41,431 nt of DNA from Gordonia desulfuricans NBRC 100010 (GTDB taxonomy: Bacteria; Actinomycetota; Actinomycetes; Mycobacteriales; Mycobacteriaceae): assembly GCF_001485495.1 (NCBI RefSeq), contig NZ_BCNF01000041.1, positions 1-41,431 on the forward strand, read 5' to 3'. The notes beneath the pieces were generated by a model that saw only the letters and a program-made list of their open reading frames with translations, had not been told where the DNA came from and made no database searches. This document shows positions 18,221 to 29,762 of this stretch, one piece after another; positions within the stretch are counted from its first letter, which is position 1, and every line of letters begins with the position of its first letter. Made by a program: the position numbers and the translations under genes.

Positions 18221-19183
18221 TCAGCGTTCGCGGGGATCGGATGCGGAGAAGAAGTCCGCGACCTCGGCGGCGTCGCATCCGGTGGACAGCAATGCCAGCA
18301 ACGCGATCCGGGCCTGCGGTGCGCGCAGCCAGCGCGACACCACCGCCCCGGCACGCTCCAGATCGACCGCACCGCCCCCGCCGCCATAGGTTGCGGCCAC
18401 CGGGCCGAAGGGGACACGGGTGGTGAGCACCACGACCACCCCGCGTTGCCGGGCCAGGCTGACCTCGGCGGTGATGTCGGGATGGGCATTGCCCGATCCG
18501 GTCCCGGCCAGGACGATCCCGGCCGCGTTCTGCGCCACCGACGCGGCGATCAGACCCGGCGACACCCCGGGATAGAGCGTGTAGGCATCCACCCGGGCCG
18601 GATGCCCCACCGGGACCGGCCCGGTCAGCAACGGTCGCGGCAGCCCGTCGTGGACGGTGTCGAAGGCCTCGGCGCCGGCGGTCTGCGCCTTGAACGCACC
18701 CCGGGCGGCGAGGGCGGTGCCGGCCATCATGATCTGCACCCCGCGACCCCGCGATGCCGGATCGGCGGCCAGCCGGATCGCATCGTCGAGATTGGCCGGT
18801 CCGTCGGAATGCGGCGAATCCGAGGGGTAGGCCGCACCGGTGAAGATCACCGGACGCCGATCGCCCGCGAACAGATCCGCGAGAAAGGCGGTCTCCTCCA
18901 TGGTGTCGGTGCCGTGGGTGACCACCACACCGTCGACCCCCGGGTCGGTGAGGGTGTCGGCGATCGCCGTCACGATCCGGAACTGATCCGACGGGGTCAG
19001 CGACGACGAGTCCACCGACATCAGGTCCACCGACTCCACGTCGGGCGAATCGGGTGCCTCGGTCCCGTCGGAGAGCAGTTCCGACGCCGACAGCACGGGC
19101 ACCGCGCCGTCGGCGGTGGTCCGCGAGGCGATCGTCCCGCCGGTCGTGATGACGACGATGCGTTTCGGGGCCGTGGGTGACAT
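18221..19183 (-). CDS. ansA: L-asparaginase
   Basis: Asparaginase hydrolyses L-Asn to Asp and ammonia. The 320-residue product has both catalytic signatures: TTGGTIAS (nucleophile Thr, about 13-20) and VVTHGTDTMEETAFL (about 87-101), with the conserved DSSSLTPSDQ segment between them. No signal peptide is visible, so it is probably cytoplasmic. ATG 19183 gives the standard family N-terminus (MSPTAPKRIVVITTGGTIAS); the frame runs upstream to about 19339 but that part is not conserved-looking. It converges with dinB, with 22 bases between the stops. Its upstream region contains two direct CGTCAACCG copies. Confidence 0.95.
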   Translation of the reverse strand: MSPTAPKRIVVITTGGTIASRTTADGAVPVLSASELLSDGTEAPDSPDVESVDLMSVDSSSLTPSDQFRIVTAIADTLTDPGVDGVVVTHGTDTMEETAFLADLFAGDRRPVIFTGAAYPSDSPHSDGPANLDDAIRLAADPASRGRGVQIMMAGTALAARGAFKAQTAGAEAFDTVHDGLPRPLLTGPVPVGHPARVDAYTLYPGVSPGLIAASVAQNAAGIVLAGTGSGNAHPDITAEVSLARQRGVVVVLTTRVPFGPVAATYGGGGGAVDLERAGAVVSRWLRAPQARIALLALLSTGCDAAEVADFFSASDPRER

Positions 19184-19215
19184 GCCTGACAAGATTTCCG
19201 GGAACCCGGGGGTCT

Positions 19216-19242
19216 CGTCAACCGTTTCCGTCCCGTCAACCG
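19216..19242. promoter_or_regulatory. Pair of direct repeats CGTCAACCG upstream of ansA
   Basis: CGTCAACCG lies at 19216-19224 and 19234-19242, 18 bases apart, in the ansA/lipoprotein divergent region. Direct repeats nearly two helical turns apart could be a regulator site. For the plus-strand gene, CATAGT (19301-19306) is a possible -10. The assignment is tentative. Confidence 0.3.
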
Positions 19243-19383
19243 CTGCCCGAGGGTGCCCGCGACGTCCATGTGTCCCGCGGTCGTCCCCGGTGCCGTTTGG
19301 CATAGTGGTGAGAGTTCCGACCGGCCCCGGTCGCAGCACCTCCGGGTGTGTAGTCAGTTGTGTGAAGACAGTGAGGGAGATCG

Positions 19384-19947
19384 TTGAAGTTTCCGAAGAT
19401 CGTAGGCGCGGTCACGTTGGCCGCAGCGGTGATGATGGGTGTCGCAGCCTGTGGTGGTGACAGTTCCGACGACGTCCCGACCGTCCCGCAGACCTCCAGC
19501 GCAGCCTCCACGTCGGGTGCGGCCGGAGCTGCCGACGTCACCGACCCCAAGGTCCTGCCGACCGTCGCGCAGCTGAACACCATGCTCGACACCGCGCTCG
19601 ATCCGGACGTGCCGAACGCGCAGAAGACCCAGCTGGTGCAGGGCTCCCAGAAGGACCCCGACATCTTCGACAAGCTGGTCAAGGCGCGTGAGGACAACCC
19701 GGGCGTCACCTACAAGATCCTCGGCCCGGTGATCGCGGACGGTCCCAACAAGGCCACCGTCAAGGTGCAGATCAAGCTGCCCGACAACCCGCCGACCCCG
19801 TTCGACGCACAGATCGTCTACGACGGCGGCCGATGGAAGCTGGCGAGCAGCACCGTGTGCCCGCTGGTCACCGGTAACGGCATCGAGAGCGCGATGTGCC
19901 CGACCTCGTCGACGACGACCAAGAAGTCGACCTCGGCGACGAACTGA
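19384..19947 (+). CDS. Secreted lipoprotein, Mtb12-like
   Basis: The 187-residue product has a signal peptide with the lipobox GVAAC (acyl Cys at about residue 23), a Ser/Thr/Ala-rich spacer, and a domain from PTVAQLNTMLDTALDPDVPNAQK to YDGGRWKLASSTVC. This resembles the mycobacterial low-molecular-weight antigen Mtb12 family (PTAAQLTSLLNSLADPNV type), whose function is unknown. Two Cys near the C-terminus may form a disulphide. The start is TTG 19384, preceded by GTGAGGGAG. It ends in a Thr/Ser/Lys tail, and a long bidirectional hairpin follows. Confidence 0.82.
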   Translation: MKFPKIVGAVTLAAAVMMGVAACGGDSSDDVPTVPQTSSAASTSGAAGAADVTDPKVLPTVAQLNTMLDTALDPDVPNAQKTQLVQGSQKDPDIFDKLVKAREDNPGVTYKILGPVIADGPNKATVKVQIKLPDNPPTPFDAQIVYDGGRWKLASSTVCPLVTGNGIESAMCPTSSTTTKKSTSATN

Positions 19948-19964
19948 CCGCCGTACTCCGGCAT

Positions 19965-20029
19965 CGAAGACCACGACCGGTGGTCATCGGCCCTCACCGG
20001 GCCGGTGACCACCGGTTTCGTCGTCTTCG
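19965..20029. terminator. Bidirectional hairpin terminator between convergent lipoprotein genes
   Basis: ACCGGTGGTCATCGGCCC (19976-19993) and GGGCCGGTGACCACCGGT (19999-20016) form an 18-base-pair stem with a single G-U type mismatch and a 5-base loop. CGAAGAC (19965-19971) and GTCTTCG (20023-20029) extend it. Being nearly symmetric, it can stop transcripts from both converging genes. Confidence 0.85.
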
Positions 20030-20067
20030 GGAGATGCCCGGCCCGCGTGACGGGAGCCGGGCACCGG

Positions 20068-21054
20068 TCACCGCCAGGTGAGGGTGAACCCGAGTTTCTG
20101 CAGCAGCGACTGGTCGCCGGCACCGACGAGTTCCCGCGCGCCGGTGTAGGTGGCCTGCCCGCCGACCGGCAGCCCGCGCGTGAGGTCCAGGGTGACCTCG
20201 CCGGAGCCGGTGTAGGAGTAGCGGGCGATGGTCAGCGTGGCATCGCCGCCGGGGATGGTGAAGATCGAGTTCACCGGGGACTCCTCGGCGGTGAACGCGA
20301 TGGTCAGCCGGTTGCCGTCCCATGCGGTCAGGCGTGCCTCGACGGTCTGTACGACCGTCGCCGCCGACGCGATGGTCCGTTCGGTGCGCCAGGTGGCGCC
20401 CACCCCGATCGCGTCGACCGGCACGGTGATCGCATCGTGCAGGGCCTGGACGAGGGACTGCTCGATCGCACTACGGGCCTCCGACGAGGACGCGTCGGTG
20501 GGGGCGAGTCGCAACGACAGCGGCGCCAGCCCGGGACCGAACGAGAGCGCGCCGGTGCTGCCCGCCGCGGCGGCCAGCTGCCGGCGCAGCGTCGGGTCGG
20601 GTGAGGTGGGGGTGCCCAGGGTCAGGTCGAGCTCGGTGTCCGAGGTGCAGTCGAATCGCGCGGTGAGCGGCATCTCGACGGTCCGCGTGGTGGCCGCCGA
20701 CACCGACTCCTCGGTGGAGGAAGTGGTGAGGGTCACCTGTTGCGGGGCGGTCCGGTCCGGGGCGGCCGCGGCCACCCGGCGCGGTTCGGCACCGGCGCCG
20801 GTGAGGGTCACCGACGCCGAGGGCAGACCGATCGCGGTCGCGTTCGCGGCGGCGGGCTGCGCCGCACATCCCGTCGTCGGAGCGGCCACCGACGACGCCG
20901 TCGGGGTGCTCTCGCCGCCGGACCCGCAGCCGGCGAGCAGCAGCGCGGTGGTCGTCAGGCCGGCCCCGATCGCGGTGGACAGGTGGCGGTGACGCGTCGG
21001 ACGGTGCGGCGTCGGAGGGGGGACAGAACCGGGGAGATCGGCGGTCACGGGCAC
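20068..21054 (-). CDS. Putative lipoprotein of unknown function
   Basis: I do not recognise the family. The 328-residue product begins with basic residues and a hydrophobic stretch ending in LLLAGC, a lipobox at about residue 43. It continues with a Ser/Thr/Ala-rich spacer and a mainly beta-type domain (VTLTTSSTEESVSAATT, DLTLGTPTSPDP, DATLTIARYSYTGSGEVTLDLTRGLPVGGQATYTG). It is likely attached to the outer face of the membrane. GTG 21054 was chosen because TACGCT (21068 to 21063 on the minus strand) is a plausible -10 a few bases upstream, giving a leaderless start; TTG 21063 and GTG 21048 are alternatives. It is divergent from lspA, only about 40 bases apart. Confidence 0.75.
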   Translation of the reverse strand: MPVTADLPGSVPPPTPHRPTRHRHLSTAIGAGLTTTALLLAGCGSGGESTPTASSVAAPTTGCAAQPAAANATAIGLPSASVTLTGAGAEPRRVAAAAPDRTAPQQVTLTTSSTEESVSAATTRTVEMPLTARFDCTSDTELDLTLGTPTSPDPTLRRQLAAAAGSTGALSFGPGLAPLSLRLAPTDASSSEARSAIEQSLVQALHDAITVPVDAIGVGATWRTERTIASAATVVQTVEARLTAWDGNRLTIAFTAEESPVNSIFTIPGGDATLTIARYSYTGSGEVTLDLTRGLPVGGQATYTGARELVGAGDQSLLQKLGFTLTWR

Positions 21055-21094
21055 AGCGATCAAGCGTATTGCACGCGTCAGGGATGATGGTCAC
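21055..21094. promoter_or_regulatory. Compact divergent promoter, leaderless-type on both sides
   Basis: Only 40 bases separate GTG 21054 (minus) from GTG 21095 (plus). GGATGATGG (21082-21090) upstream of the plus GTG and TACGCT (21068-21063) upstream of the minus GTG sit at leaderless -10 distances. The two RNA polymerase footprints would overlap. Confidence 0.45.
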
Positions 21095-21715
21095 GTGGAT
21101 GATGCAGCGATGAGTGAGACACCGCAGCCGGCGGGCGCCCGGAAGCGGAGGCCGGTCCTGCTGGTGCTGGCGGCGATCGCCGGGACCGTCGTGGTGCTGG
21201 ACATACTGACCAAGACCTGGGCGGTCGAGACCATCGTCCCGGGGGACCCGATCCACATCATCGGTGATGTGGTCACCTTGCGGATGGTGCGCAACTCCGG
21301 AGCGGCGTTCTCGATGGCGGAGGGCTACACCTGGGTGCTCACCCTGATCGTGCTCGCGGTGATCGCGGTGATCATCCGGTACAGCAGCCGACTCCGCTCG
21401 GGGTGGTGGATGCTGGGCCTGGGTCTGGTCCTCGGCGGTGCCCTGGGTAATCTGGTCGACCGCATCTTCCGTTCCCCCGGGGTGCTGCGCGGCCACGTCG
21501 TCGACTTCATCTCGGTGGGCTGGTGGCCGGTGTTCAACATCGCCGACTCCGCGGTGGTGTGCGGCGCGATCCTGCTGGTGGTGTTGTCGCTGCTCGGTTT
21601 CGACTACGACGGCAGCCGCTCCGGGTGGGCCGCGCGCCACGACCGTGAGCCCGAACCGGCCACCGCGACCGAAGCCCCGAACCCGACCTCGAAGGAGAGT
21701 GACCGCGATGCGTGA
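21095..21715 (+). CDS. lspA: Lipoprotein signal peptidase LspA
   Basis: LspA is the membrane aspartyl protease that cleaves prolipoproteins before the acylated Cys. The 206-residue product has four membrane segments and the family motifs RNSGAAFS (66-73), [10 protein letters not shown] (114-123), VVDF with Asp137 and FNIADS with Asp151; the two Asp form the catalytic dyad. A basic tail follows. The start is GTG 21095 (leaderless look) or ATG 21110. The last eight bases overlap rluD, so the two genes are coupled. Its likely substrates include the lipoproteins encoded nearby and two Mce proteins in this window. Confidence 0.96.
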   Translation: MDDAAMSETPQPAGARKRRPVLLVLAAIAGTVVVLDILTKTWAVETIVPGDPIHIIGDVVTLRMVRNSGAAFSMAEGYTWVLTLIVLAVIAVIIRYSSRLRSGWWMLGLGLVLGGALGNLVDRIFRSPGVLRGHVVDFISVGWWPVFNIADSAVVCGAILLVVLSLLGFDYDGSRSGWAARHDREPEPATATEAPNPTSKESDRDA

Positions 21716-22634
21716 GTCACGGTCACTGCCGGTGCCCGACGGCGTCGACGGCATGCGCCTGGACGCCGGCGTCGCCCGCATCCTGGGCCTGTCCCGCACG
21801 GTGGCCGCGCGCCTGGCCGACGACGGCGACATCACCGTCGACGGCGTGTCGGTGGACAAGTCGCACAAACTCGCCGCCGGGAGCTGGCTGGACGTGCTAC
21901 TGCCCGCGCCGGCCGAGCCGCTGCGGGTGGAACCGACCCCGGTCGAGGACCTCGAGGTGATCTACCACGACTCCGACATCATCGTCGTCGACAAGCCGGT
22001 CGGTGTGGCCGCCCACCCGTCCCTGGGCTGGTCGGGTCCCACCGTGGTCGGGGCGCTCGAGGCGGCCGGCTACCGGATCTCCACCTCGGGTGCCGCCGAA
22101 CGGCAGGGCATCGTCTCGCGGCTCGACGTCGGCACCTCCGGGGTGATGGTGCTCGCGGTGTCCGAGCGTGCGTATTCGCTGCTCAAGCGTGCTTTCAAAT
22201 ACCGCGAGGTGGACAAGGGCTACCACGCCCTGGTGCAGGGTCATCTCGATCCGCCGGAGGGCACGATCGACGCGCCGATCGGACGGCACCGCGGCAACGA
22301 CTGGAAGTTCGCGGTGACCGCCAACGGCAAGCCGAGCATCACCCACTACGACACCCTGGAGATGTTCGCGGCGGCCTCGTTGCTCGACATCCACCTCGAG
22401 ACCGGCCGCACCCACCAGATCCGCGTGCACTTCTCGGCGCTGCACCATCCCTGCTGCGGCGACATGACCTACGGTGCCGACCCGAACCTGGCGAAGCGAC
22501 TGGGTCTGGAACGGCAGTGGCTGCACGCGCATTCGCTGGGCTTCGCCCATCCCGCCGACGGCCGTCGCGTGGAGTTCGTCAGCCGCTACCCGCGTGATCT
22601 GCAGCACGCGCTCGACGTGCTGCGGGAGGGGTAG
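21708..22634 (+). CDS. rluD: RluA/RluD-family 23S rRNA pseudouridine synthase
   Basis: Enzymes of this family isomerise uridines of large-subunit rRNA to pseudouridine. The 308-residue product has an N-terminal S4 RNA-binding domain (about 15-75: [31 protein letters not shown]) and the synthase domain, with the catalytic Asp in [11 protein letters not shown] (about 140), [12 protein letters not shown], and [22 protein letters not shown]. The start ATG 21708 is preceded by GAAGGAGAG and overlaps lspA, the usual lspA-rluD pairing. The exact target uridines are inferred from the family, so the RluD name is provisional. Confidence 0.92.
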   Translation: MRESRSLPVPDGVDGMRLDAGVARILGLSRTVAARLADDGDITVDGVSVDKSHKLAAGSWLDVLLPAPAEPLRVEPTPVEDLEVIYHDSDIIVVDKPVGVAAHPSLGWSGPTVVGALEAAGYRISTSGAAERQGIVSRLDVGTSGVMVLAVSERAYSLLKRAFKYREVDKGYHALVQGHLDPPEGTIDAPIGRHRGNDWKFAVTANGKPSITHYDTLEMFAAASLLDIHLETGRTHQIRVHFSALHHPCCGDMTYGADPNLAKRLGLERQWLHAHSLGFAHPADGRRVEFVSRYPRDLQHALDVLREG

Positions 22635-22841
22635 GCGCAGTTCTGCCGGTCGGTGCGTCCGGCATACCATCCGTCACTCCGGGCACACCCGGGCGCGCCC
22701 GCCCGATCCTGTCGTACCGAGCGCCTAGAGTTGATGCAGTTCGTCCCCGACCGGCCGCATCCGTGGTCGCGCCCGGGGCCGTCCGAGATCTCCGTTCGAC
22801 TTGTTCTATCCGTTCCACACCGTTCGAGGTGAGAGGCGTCC

Positions 22842-26381
<3,540 letters not shown>

Positions 26382-26476
26382 GCCGGCCGCCCCGGAGGTC
26401 GCACCACCTGAACTGGGGTTTCACCACCCCGTCGGACAAGGTTTCGGTACCCCGAACATTTCTCTTCGCAGTGCGG

Positions 26477-26482
26477 TAGAGT
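26477..26482 (+). promoter_or_regulatory. Possible -10 (TAGAGT) before small membrane protein
   Basis: TAGAGT at 26477-26482 has GAACAT (26454-26459) 17 bases upstream, and the ATG 26527 is 44 bases downstream. The -35 is weak. The stretch before it, just after dnaE1, is AT-richer than the gene body. Confidence 0.35.
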
Positions 26483-26526
26483 GGTCGGCACGCCAGACGA
26501 AACCACCGATGCCCTGGGGGTGCGTG

Positions 26527-26793
26527 ATGACCGCGATGATCGAGCCGACCACCGTCGTCCGTCGATCGGTGCTGCCGACCCGCGAGATCGGCGGTGTCGC
26601 GTGGCCGGTCTACAAGCTGCACGCGGTGGTCGCCGCGCTCGTCGTCGCCGTGGTGTCGCTGGCGGTGTTCACCTCGATCGAGGCCACCGCCTGGCTGTCG
26701 GGACTGACCCTGCTGCTGGTCTGGTGGGGTGAGCGTTACCGCGCCGGGAAGGCCGCCACTGCATCGCGGTCCCATCCGGCCGGGATCTCGTAG
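26527..26793 (+). CDS. Small two-segment membrane protein, unknown function
   Basis: The 88-residue product has an N-terminal cytoplasmic part (MTAMIEPTTVVRRSVLPTRE) and two hydrophobic segments, about 30-50 and 53-68, separated by SIEATA, then a basic tail GERYRAGKAATASRSH. I recognise no family. Third-position GC and codon use look like a real gene, and a candidate promoter stands upstream. ATG 26527 is used; GTG 26524 is also in frame. Its last 58 bases overlap the 3' end of the convergent beta-propeller gene (26736-26793), so the tail sequence is constrained by both genes. A start or stop error cannot be ruled out. Confidence 0.6.
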   Translation: MTAMIEPTTVVRRSVLPTREIGGVAWPVYKLHAVVAALVVAVVSLAVFTSIEATAWLSGLTLLLVWWGERYRAGKAATASRSHPAGIS

Positions 26794-27707
26794 ATCCGTC
26801 CGTCGAATCCGGCGCGGAACAACCGTCCCGCCGAGAAGCCCGAGCCGCCGCGGCCATAACTCAGCACGCTCGAGGACGCCAGACCCTGTGCGAGCACGCA
26901 GTAGCGGCCCGGTCCGGTGATCCGCACGATCCGGCCGTCGGCGTTGAACGGCACCACCGGGCGGTCCCGTGAATCGAGTGTCAGCCCGTCGGGCGCCGCC
27001 GTCACATCGGCGCCGCCGAGGGTGAGCAGACTCTGCACCACCCGCGGATTCGCGGTCGAGATCCGGCTGACCCCGGGGTTGACGAACGTCCGCGACACGT
27101 ACAGGAACCGGTCTCCACGACCGAGTACCGCGCCATTGGCGCTCGGCAGCGTCCCCCACGCCGCATTCACCTGTCCGCCGGGTGACACCCGTCCGATCAG
27201 TGTGCCGAAGTCGTTGGTGGCATAGACATCTCCGTTTGCGGCGACATCCATACCGTTGGCGGCCGACAGGCCACCCACCCACGGCCGCAGGTTCCCGGTC
27301 CGCACGTTCAGGCGGGCGATCGCCCCGCCGCGGATCACGTCACCGGCCGCGACACGGGCATCGGCACCGTAGCCGACGAGCAGGGTGCCGTCCGGAGCCC
27401 ACGCCAATGCGCCGGCCCCGCCGGAGGGGACCCGGGCGATCGGGACCGCCGGCGCACCGGGCGCGGCCAGCCGGAACACCCGACCACTGAGCAGATCGGT
27501 GGTGTAGGCCGCCCCGGCCGCGTCGACGGTGAGGCCTTCCAGGGCCGCTCCGGGCACCGTGCCGACCAGGCGCGGAGGCGGTGCGGCACCGCACGATGCG
27601 GCCGAGGCCGGGGCGCCCCCGACCGCCCCGATCAGGGTGACGGCCAGTGCCCCGATGCCGGTGAGCACGGCGATGCGTAGGGCTGCGGTACGACGGTGAG
27701 ATGTCAT
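26736..27707 (-). CDS. Secreted SMP-30/gluconolactonase-like beta-propeller protein
   Basis: The 323-residue product begins with basic residues and a hydrophobic signal sequence, with likely cleavage near PASAASCG (about 33-40). The rest shows repeated blade-like units such as LVGTVPGAALEGLTVDAAG, GALAWAPDGTLLVGYG, NGMDVAANGDVYATND and PDGLTLDSRDRPVVPFN. This NG/PDG-plus-hydrophobic-strand pattern is typical of the SMP-30/gluconolaconase/NHL-type propellers. Enzyme activity cannot be assigned. Two Cys (one near the mature N-terminus, one in GRYCVLAQG) may pair outside the cell. ATG 27707 gives a proper signal peptide. The 3' end overlaps a small convergent gene. Confidence 0.75.
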   Translation of the reverse strand: MTSHRRTAALRIAVLTGIGALAVTLIGAVGGAPASAASCGAAPPPRLVGTVPGAALEGLTVDAAGAAYTTDLLSGRVFRLAAPGAPAVPIARVPSGGAGALAWAPDGTLLVGYGADARVAAGDVIRGGAIARLNVRTGNLRPWVGGLSAANGMDVAANGDVYATNDFGTLIGRVSPGGQVNAAWGTLPSANGAVLGRGDRFLYVSRTFVNPGVSRISTANPRVVQSLLTLGGADVTAAPDGLTLDSRDRPVVPFNADGRIVRITGPGRYCVLAQGLASSSVLSYGRGGSGFSAGRLFRAGFDGRIYEIPAGWDRDAVAAFPAR

Positions 27708-27752
27708 GCGAGGCTCCGAACCGTCATCCGGGGGTGGACCCGGACGGCTGGC

Positions 27753-27775
27753 ACTGTGATGACCGAGACTGTGAT
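27753..27775 (+). repeat. Direct repeat ACTGTGAT, 15 bases apart, in the ilvA leader
   Basis: ACTGTGAT occurs at 27753-27760 and 27768-27775 in the divergent gap between the propeller gene and ilvA. It may be part of a regulator site or a promoter. Confidence 0.35.
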
Positions 27776-27814
27776 ATCCGACACTGGGGAGTGTAGGCGC
27801 GTGCGTGGCCTGCG

Positions 27815-27845
27815 GGAAGGTCTCCTTCCGGGCTCGCCCCGGAAG
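27815..27845 (+). promoter_or_regulatory. Two mutually exclusive hairpins upstream of ilvA
   Basis: GGAAGG (27815-27820) pairs with CCTTCC (27824-27829) around a 3-base loop; CTTCCGGG (27825-27832) pairs with CCCGGAAG (27838-27845) around a 5-base loop. The two stems share CTTCC, so only one can form at a time. They lie 27 bases before the ilvA ATG. This is the layout of an attenuator or ribosome-site switch, but no U-run and no clear leader peptide rich in Ile, Val or Leu codons is visible. Confidence 0.45.
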
Positions 27846-27871
27846 TGGCCGTCTGCGGCGACGGTGAGACC

Positions 27872-29257
27872 ATGGATGTCGTGAATACGCAGCATGCCAC
27901 CACTACTTCCGTCCCGGGTTCCGCACTGAACGCCGCCGCCATCGACGCGGCCGCCGAGCGGATTGCCCCGGCGGTGGCATGCACCCCCCTCGAGGCGGCG
28001 CCGCGAATCAGCCGGGACGTGGGCGCCCAGGTCTACCTCAAGCGGGAGGATCTGCAGTCGGTCCGGTCCTACAAGATCCGCGGCGCGTACAACGTGATGG
28101 CGCAGTTGTCGGAGGAAGAATGCGCACGTGGCGTGGTCGCCGCCAGCGCCGGCAACCACGCACAGGGTGTGGCCTTCGCCTGCCGGGTGATGGAGGTGCA
28201 CGGCCGGATCTATGTGCCGACCACCACCCCGAAGCAGAAGCGGGACCGTATCCGCTGGCACGGCGGTGAATTCGTCGAACTGATCGCTGTCGGCGACACC
28301 TATGACGCGGCCGCGGCCGCGGCCCAGGCCGATGTCCTGCGCACCGGTGCCACCTGGATCCACGCCTTCGACGACCCGCGCACGGCGGCCGGACAGGGCA
28401 CCATCGCCCGCGAGATCGTCGATCAGCTCGGTCGGGTACCCGACGTGGTGATCGCCCCTGTCGGTGGTGGCGGTTGCCTGGCCGGCATGGCCACCTACCT
28501 GCGGGCCCTGAGCCCCGAGGTCACCATCGTCGGCGTGGAGCCGACCGGTGCCATCTCACTCGCCGCGGCCCTGGTCTCCGGCAGTCCGATCACCCTCGAC
28601 GACATCGATCCCTTCGTCGACGGCGCAGCCGTCAAGCGCATCGGTGGCCTCGGTCACGGCGTGATGGCAGGACTGGGCTCGTCGGTCACCGCCCATCCGA
28701 TCCTGGAGACACTGTCGGCGACTGCGGACACCCGGGTCCTTCCGGACGAGCCGGTGGCCCTGCCCGCCGGCGCCGCACACATCACCCACGTCGACGAGGG
28801 CGCCATCTGCACCACGATGCTCGAGCTGTACCAGAACGAGGGCATCATCGCCGAGCCCGCGGGTGCACTCGCCGTCACCGGCCTGTCGCAGCTCAAGCTG
28901 CCCGACGACGCGACCGTGGTGTGCCTGGTCTCCGGTGGCAACAACGACGTCTCCCGTTACGGCGAGATCATCGAACGGTCGCTGGTGCATCAGGGGCTCA
29001 AGCACTATTTCCTGGTCGACTTCCCGCAGGAGCCCGGCGCCCTGCGACGTTTCCTCAACGAGGTCCTCGGCCCCGACGACGACATCACCCTGTTCGAGTA
29101 CGTCAAGCGCAACAACCGCGAGACCGGTGCCGCCCTGGTCGGCATCCAGCTCGGCAGTCGTGACGGTCTGCCCGGCCTGCTCGACCGGATGGACCACTCA
29201 CGCCTCGATTGCGTTCAGCTGAAGTCGGATTCGCCGGAGTACCGCTACCTGACCTGA
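27872..29257 (+). CDS. ilvA: Threonine dehydratase (biosynthetic), IlvA
   Basis: IlvA converts L-threonine to 2-oxobutanoate and ammonia, the first committed step to isoleucine. The 461-residue product has the PLP lysine K68 in SYKIRGAYN, the substrate loop SAGNHAQGVA (about 95-104), the phosphate-binding glycines in PVGGGGCLAGM, and SGGNNDVSRYGEI. The C-terminal part (about 375-461, HYFLVDFPQEPGALRRFLNEVL) is a single ACT-like regulatory domain, as in actinobacterial enzymes feedback-controlled by isoleucine. ATG 27872 is weakly supported; GTG 27881 is possible. It stands alone with its own leader, which shows competing hairpins. Confidence 0.94.
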   Translation: MDVVNTQHATTTSVPGSALNAAAIDAAAERIAPAVACTPLEAAPRISRDVGAQVYLKREDLQSVRSYKIRGAYNVMAQLSEEECARGVVAASAGNHAQGVAFACRVMEVHGRIYVPTTTPKQKRDRIRWHGGEFVELIAVGDTYDAAAAAAQADVLRTGATWIHAFDDPRTAAGQGTIAREIVDQLGRVPDVVIAPVGGGGCLAGMATYLRALSPEVTIVGVEPTGAISLAAALVSGSPITLDDIDPFVDGAAVKRIGGLGHGVMAGLGSSVTAHPILETLSATADTRVLPDEPVALPAGAAHITHVDEGAICTTMLELYQNEGIIAEPAGALAVTGLSQLKLPDDATVVCLVSGGNNDVSRYGEIIERSLVHQGLKHYFLVDFPQEPGALRRFLNEVLGPDDDITLFEYVKRNNRETGAALVGIQLGSRDGLPGLLDRMDHSRLDCVQLKSDSPEYRYLT

Positions 29258-29762
29258 TCCGACCCACCGGGATGTCGGCAATCATTGGTGGTCTGTAGGA
29301 AAAGACGAGATCCGAACGGCGGTGACCACTTTGGTGGTTGAGCCGGCTGATCGTCTGTTGAATCAGGTGAGATGCGAACGGCGGTAACCTTTTTGGTGGT
29401 TGAGCCGGGACCGAGCCGATAGGCGAGGACCCGTGTCGAAACCCGGTGGGTCGGGTTGCGGGGGTTTCGACTCGACTTGTCGCTGCGCTCCGCGTCGGCT
29501 CAGCCGTCGTCGGTTTGGTGAGATGTGTACGGCGGTGATTGCTTTGGTGGTTGAGCCGGCTGATCGTGTGTTGGATCAGGCGAGATGTGAACGGCGGTGA
29601 TCGTTTTGGTGGGTGAGTAGCCTGATCGTCTGTTGAATCAGGTGAGATGCGAACGGCGGTAACCTTTTTGGTGGTTGAGCCGGGACCGAGCCGATAGGCG
29701 AGGACCCGTGTCGAAACCCGGTGAGACGACGATGTCGGCAACCACCGGGAACGGGCCAACGC
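29258..29762. repeat. 505-base gene-free patch of interspersed repeats
   Basis: Two kinds of repeat fill the gap between ilvA and treZ. Unit A (about 62 bases, from GAGATGCGAACGGCGGT through TTTTGGTGGTTGAGCCGG to a CTGATC...GAATCAGG end) occurs at about 29306-29368, 29519-29581 and 29582-29643. Unit B starts the same way but continues GGGACCGAGCCGATAGGCG to GTCGAAACCCGGTG; it occurs at about 29369-29447 and 29644-29723. Between them (29459-29505) is an inverted relative of unit B (GGTTTCGACTCGACTTGTCG to CGGCTCAGCC), so copy B and this arm form a long imperfect palindrome. The 11-base GATGTCGGCAA flanks the patch at 29271-29281 and 29731-29741. No coding region is credible here. Confidence 0.85.

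Noticed and set aside
26382-26440. Terminator after dnaE1 (GGGGT...ACCCC)
   Set aside because: The stem is only five base pairs with no U-run, too weak to call.
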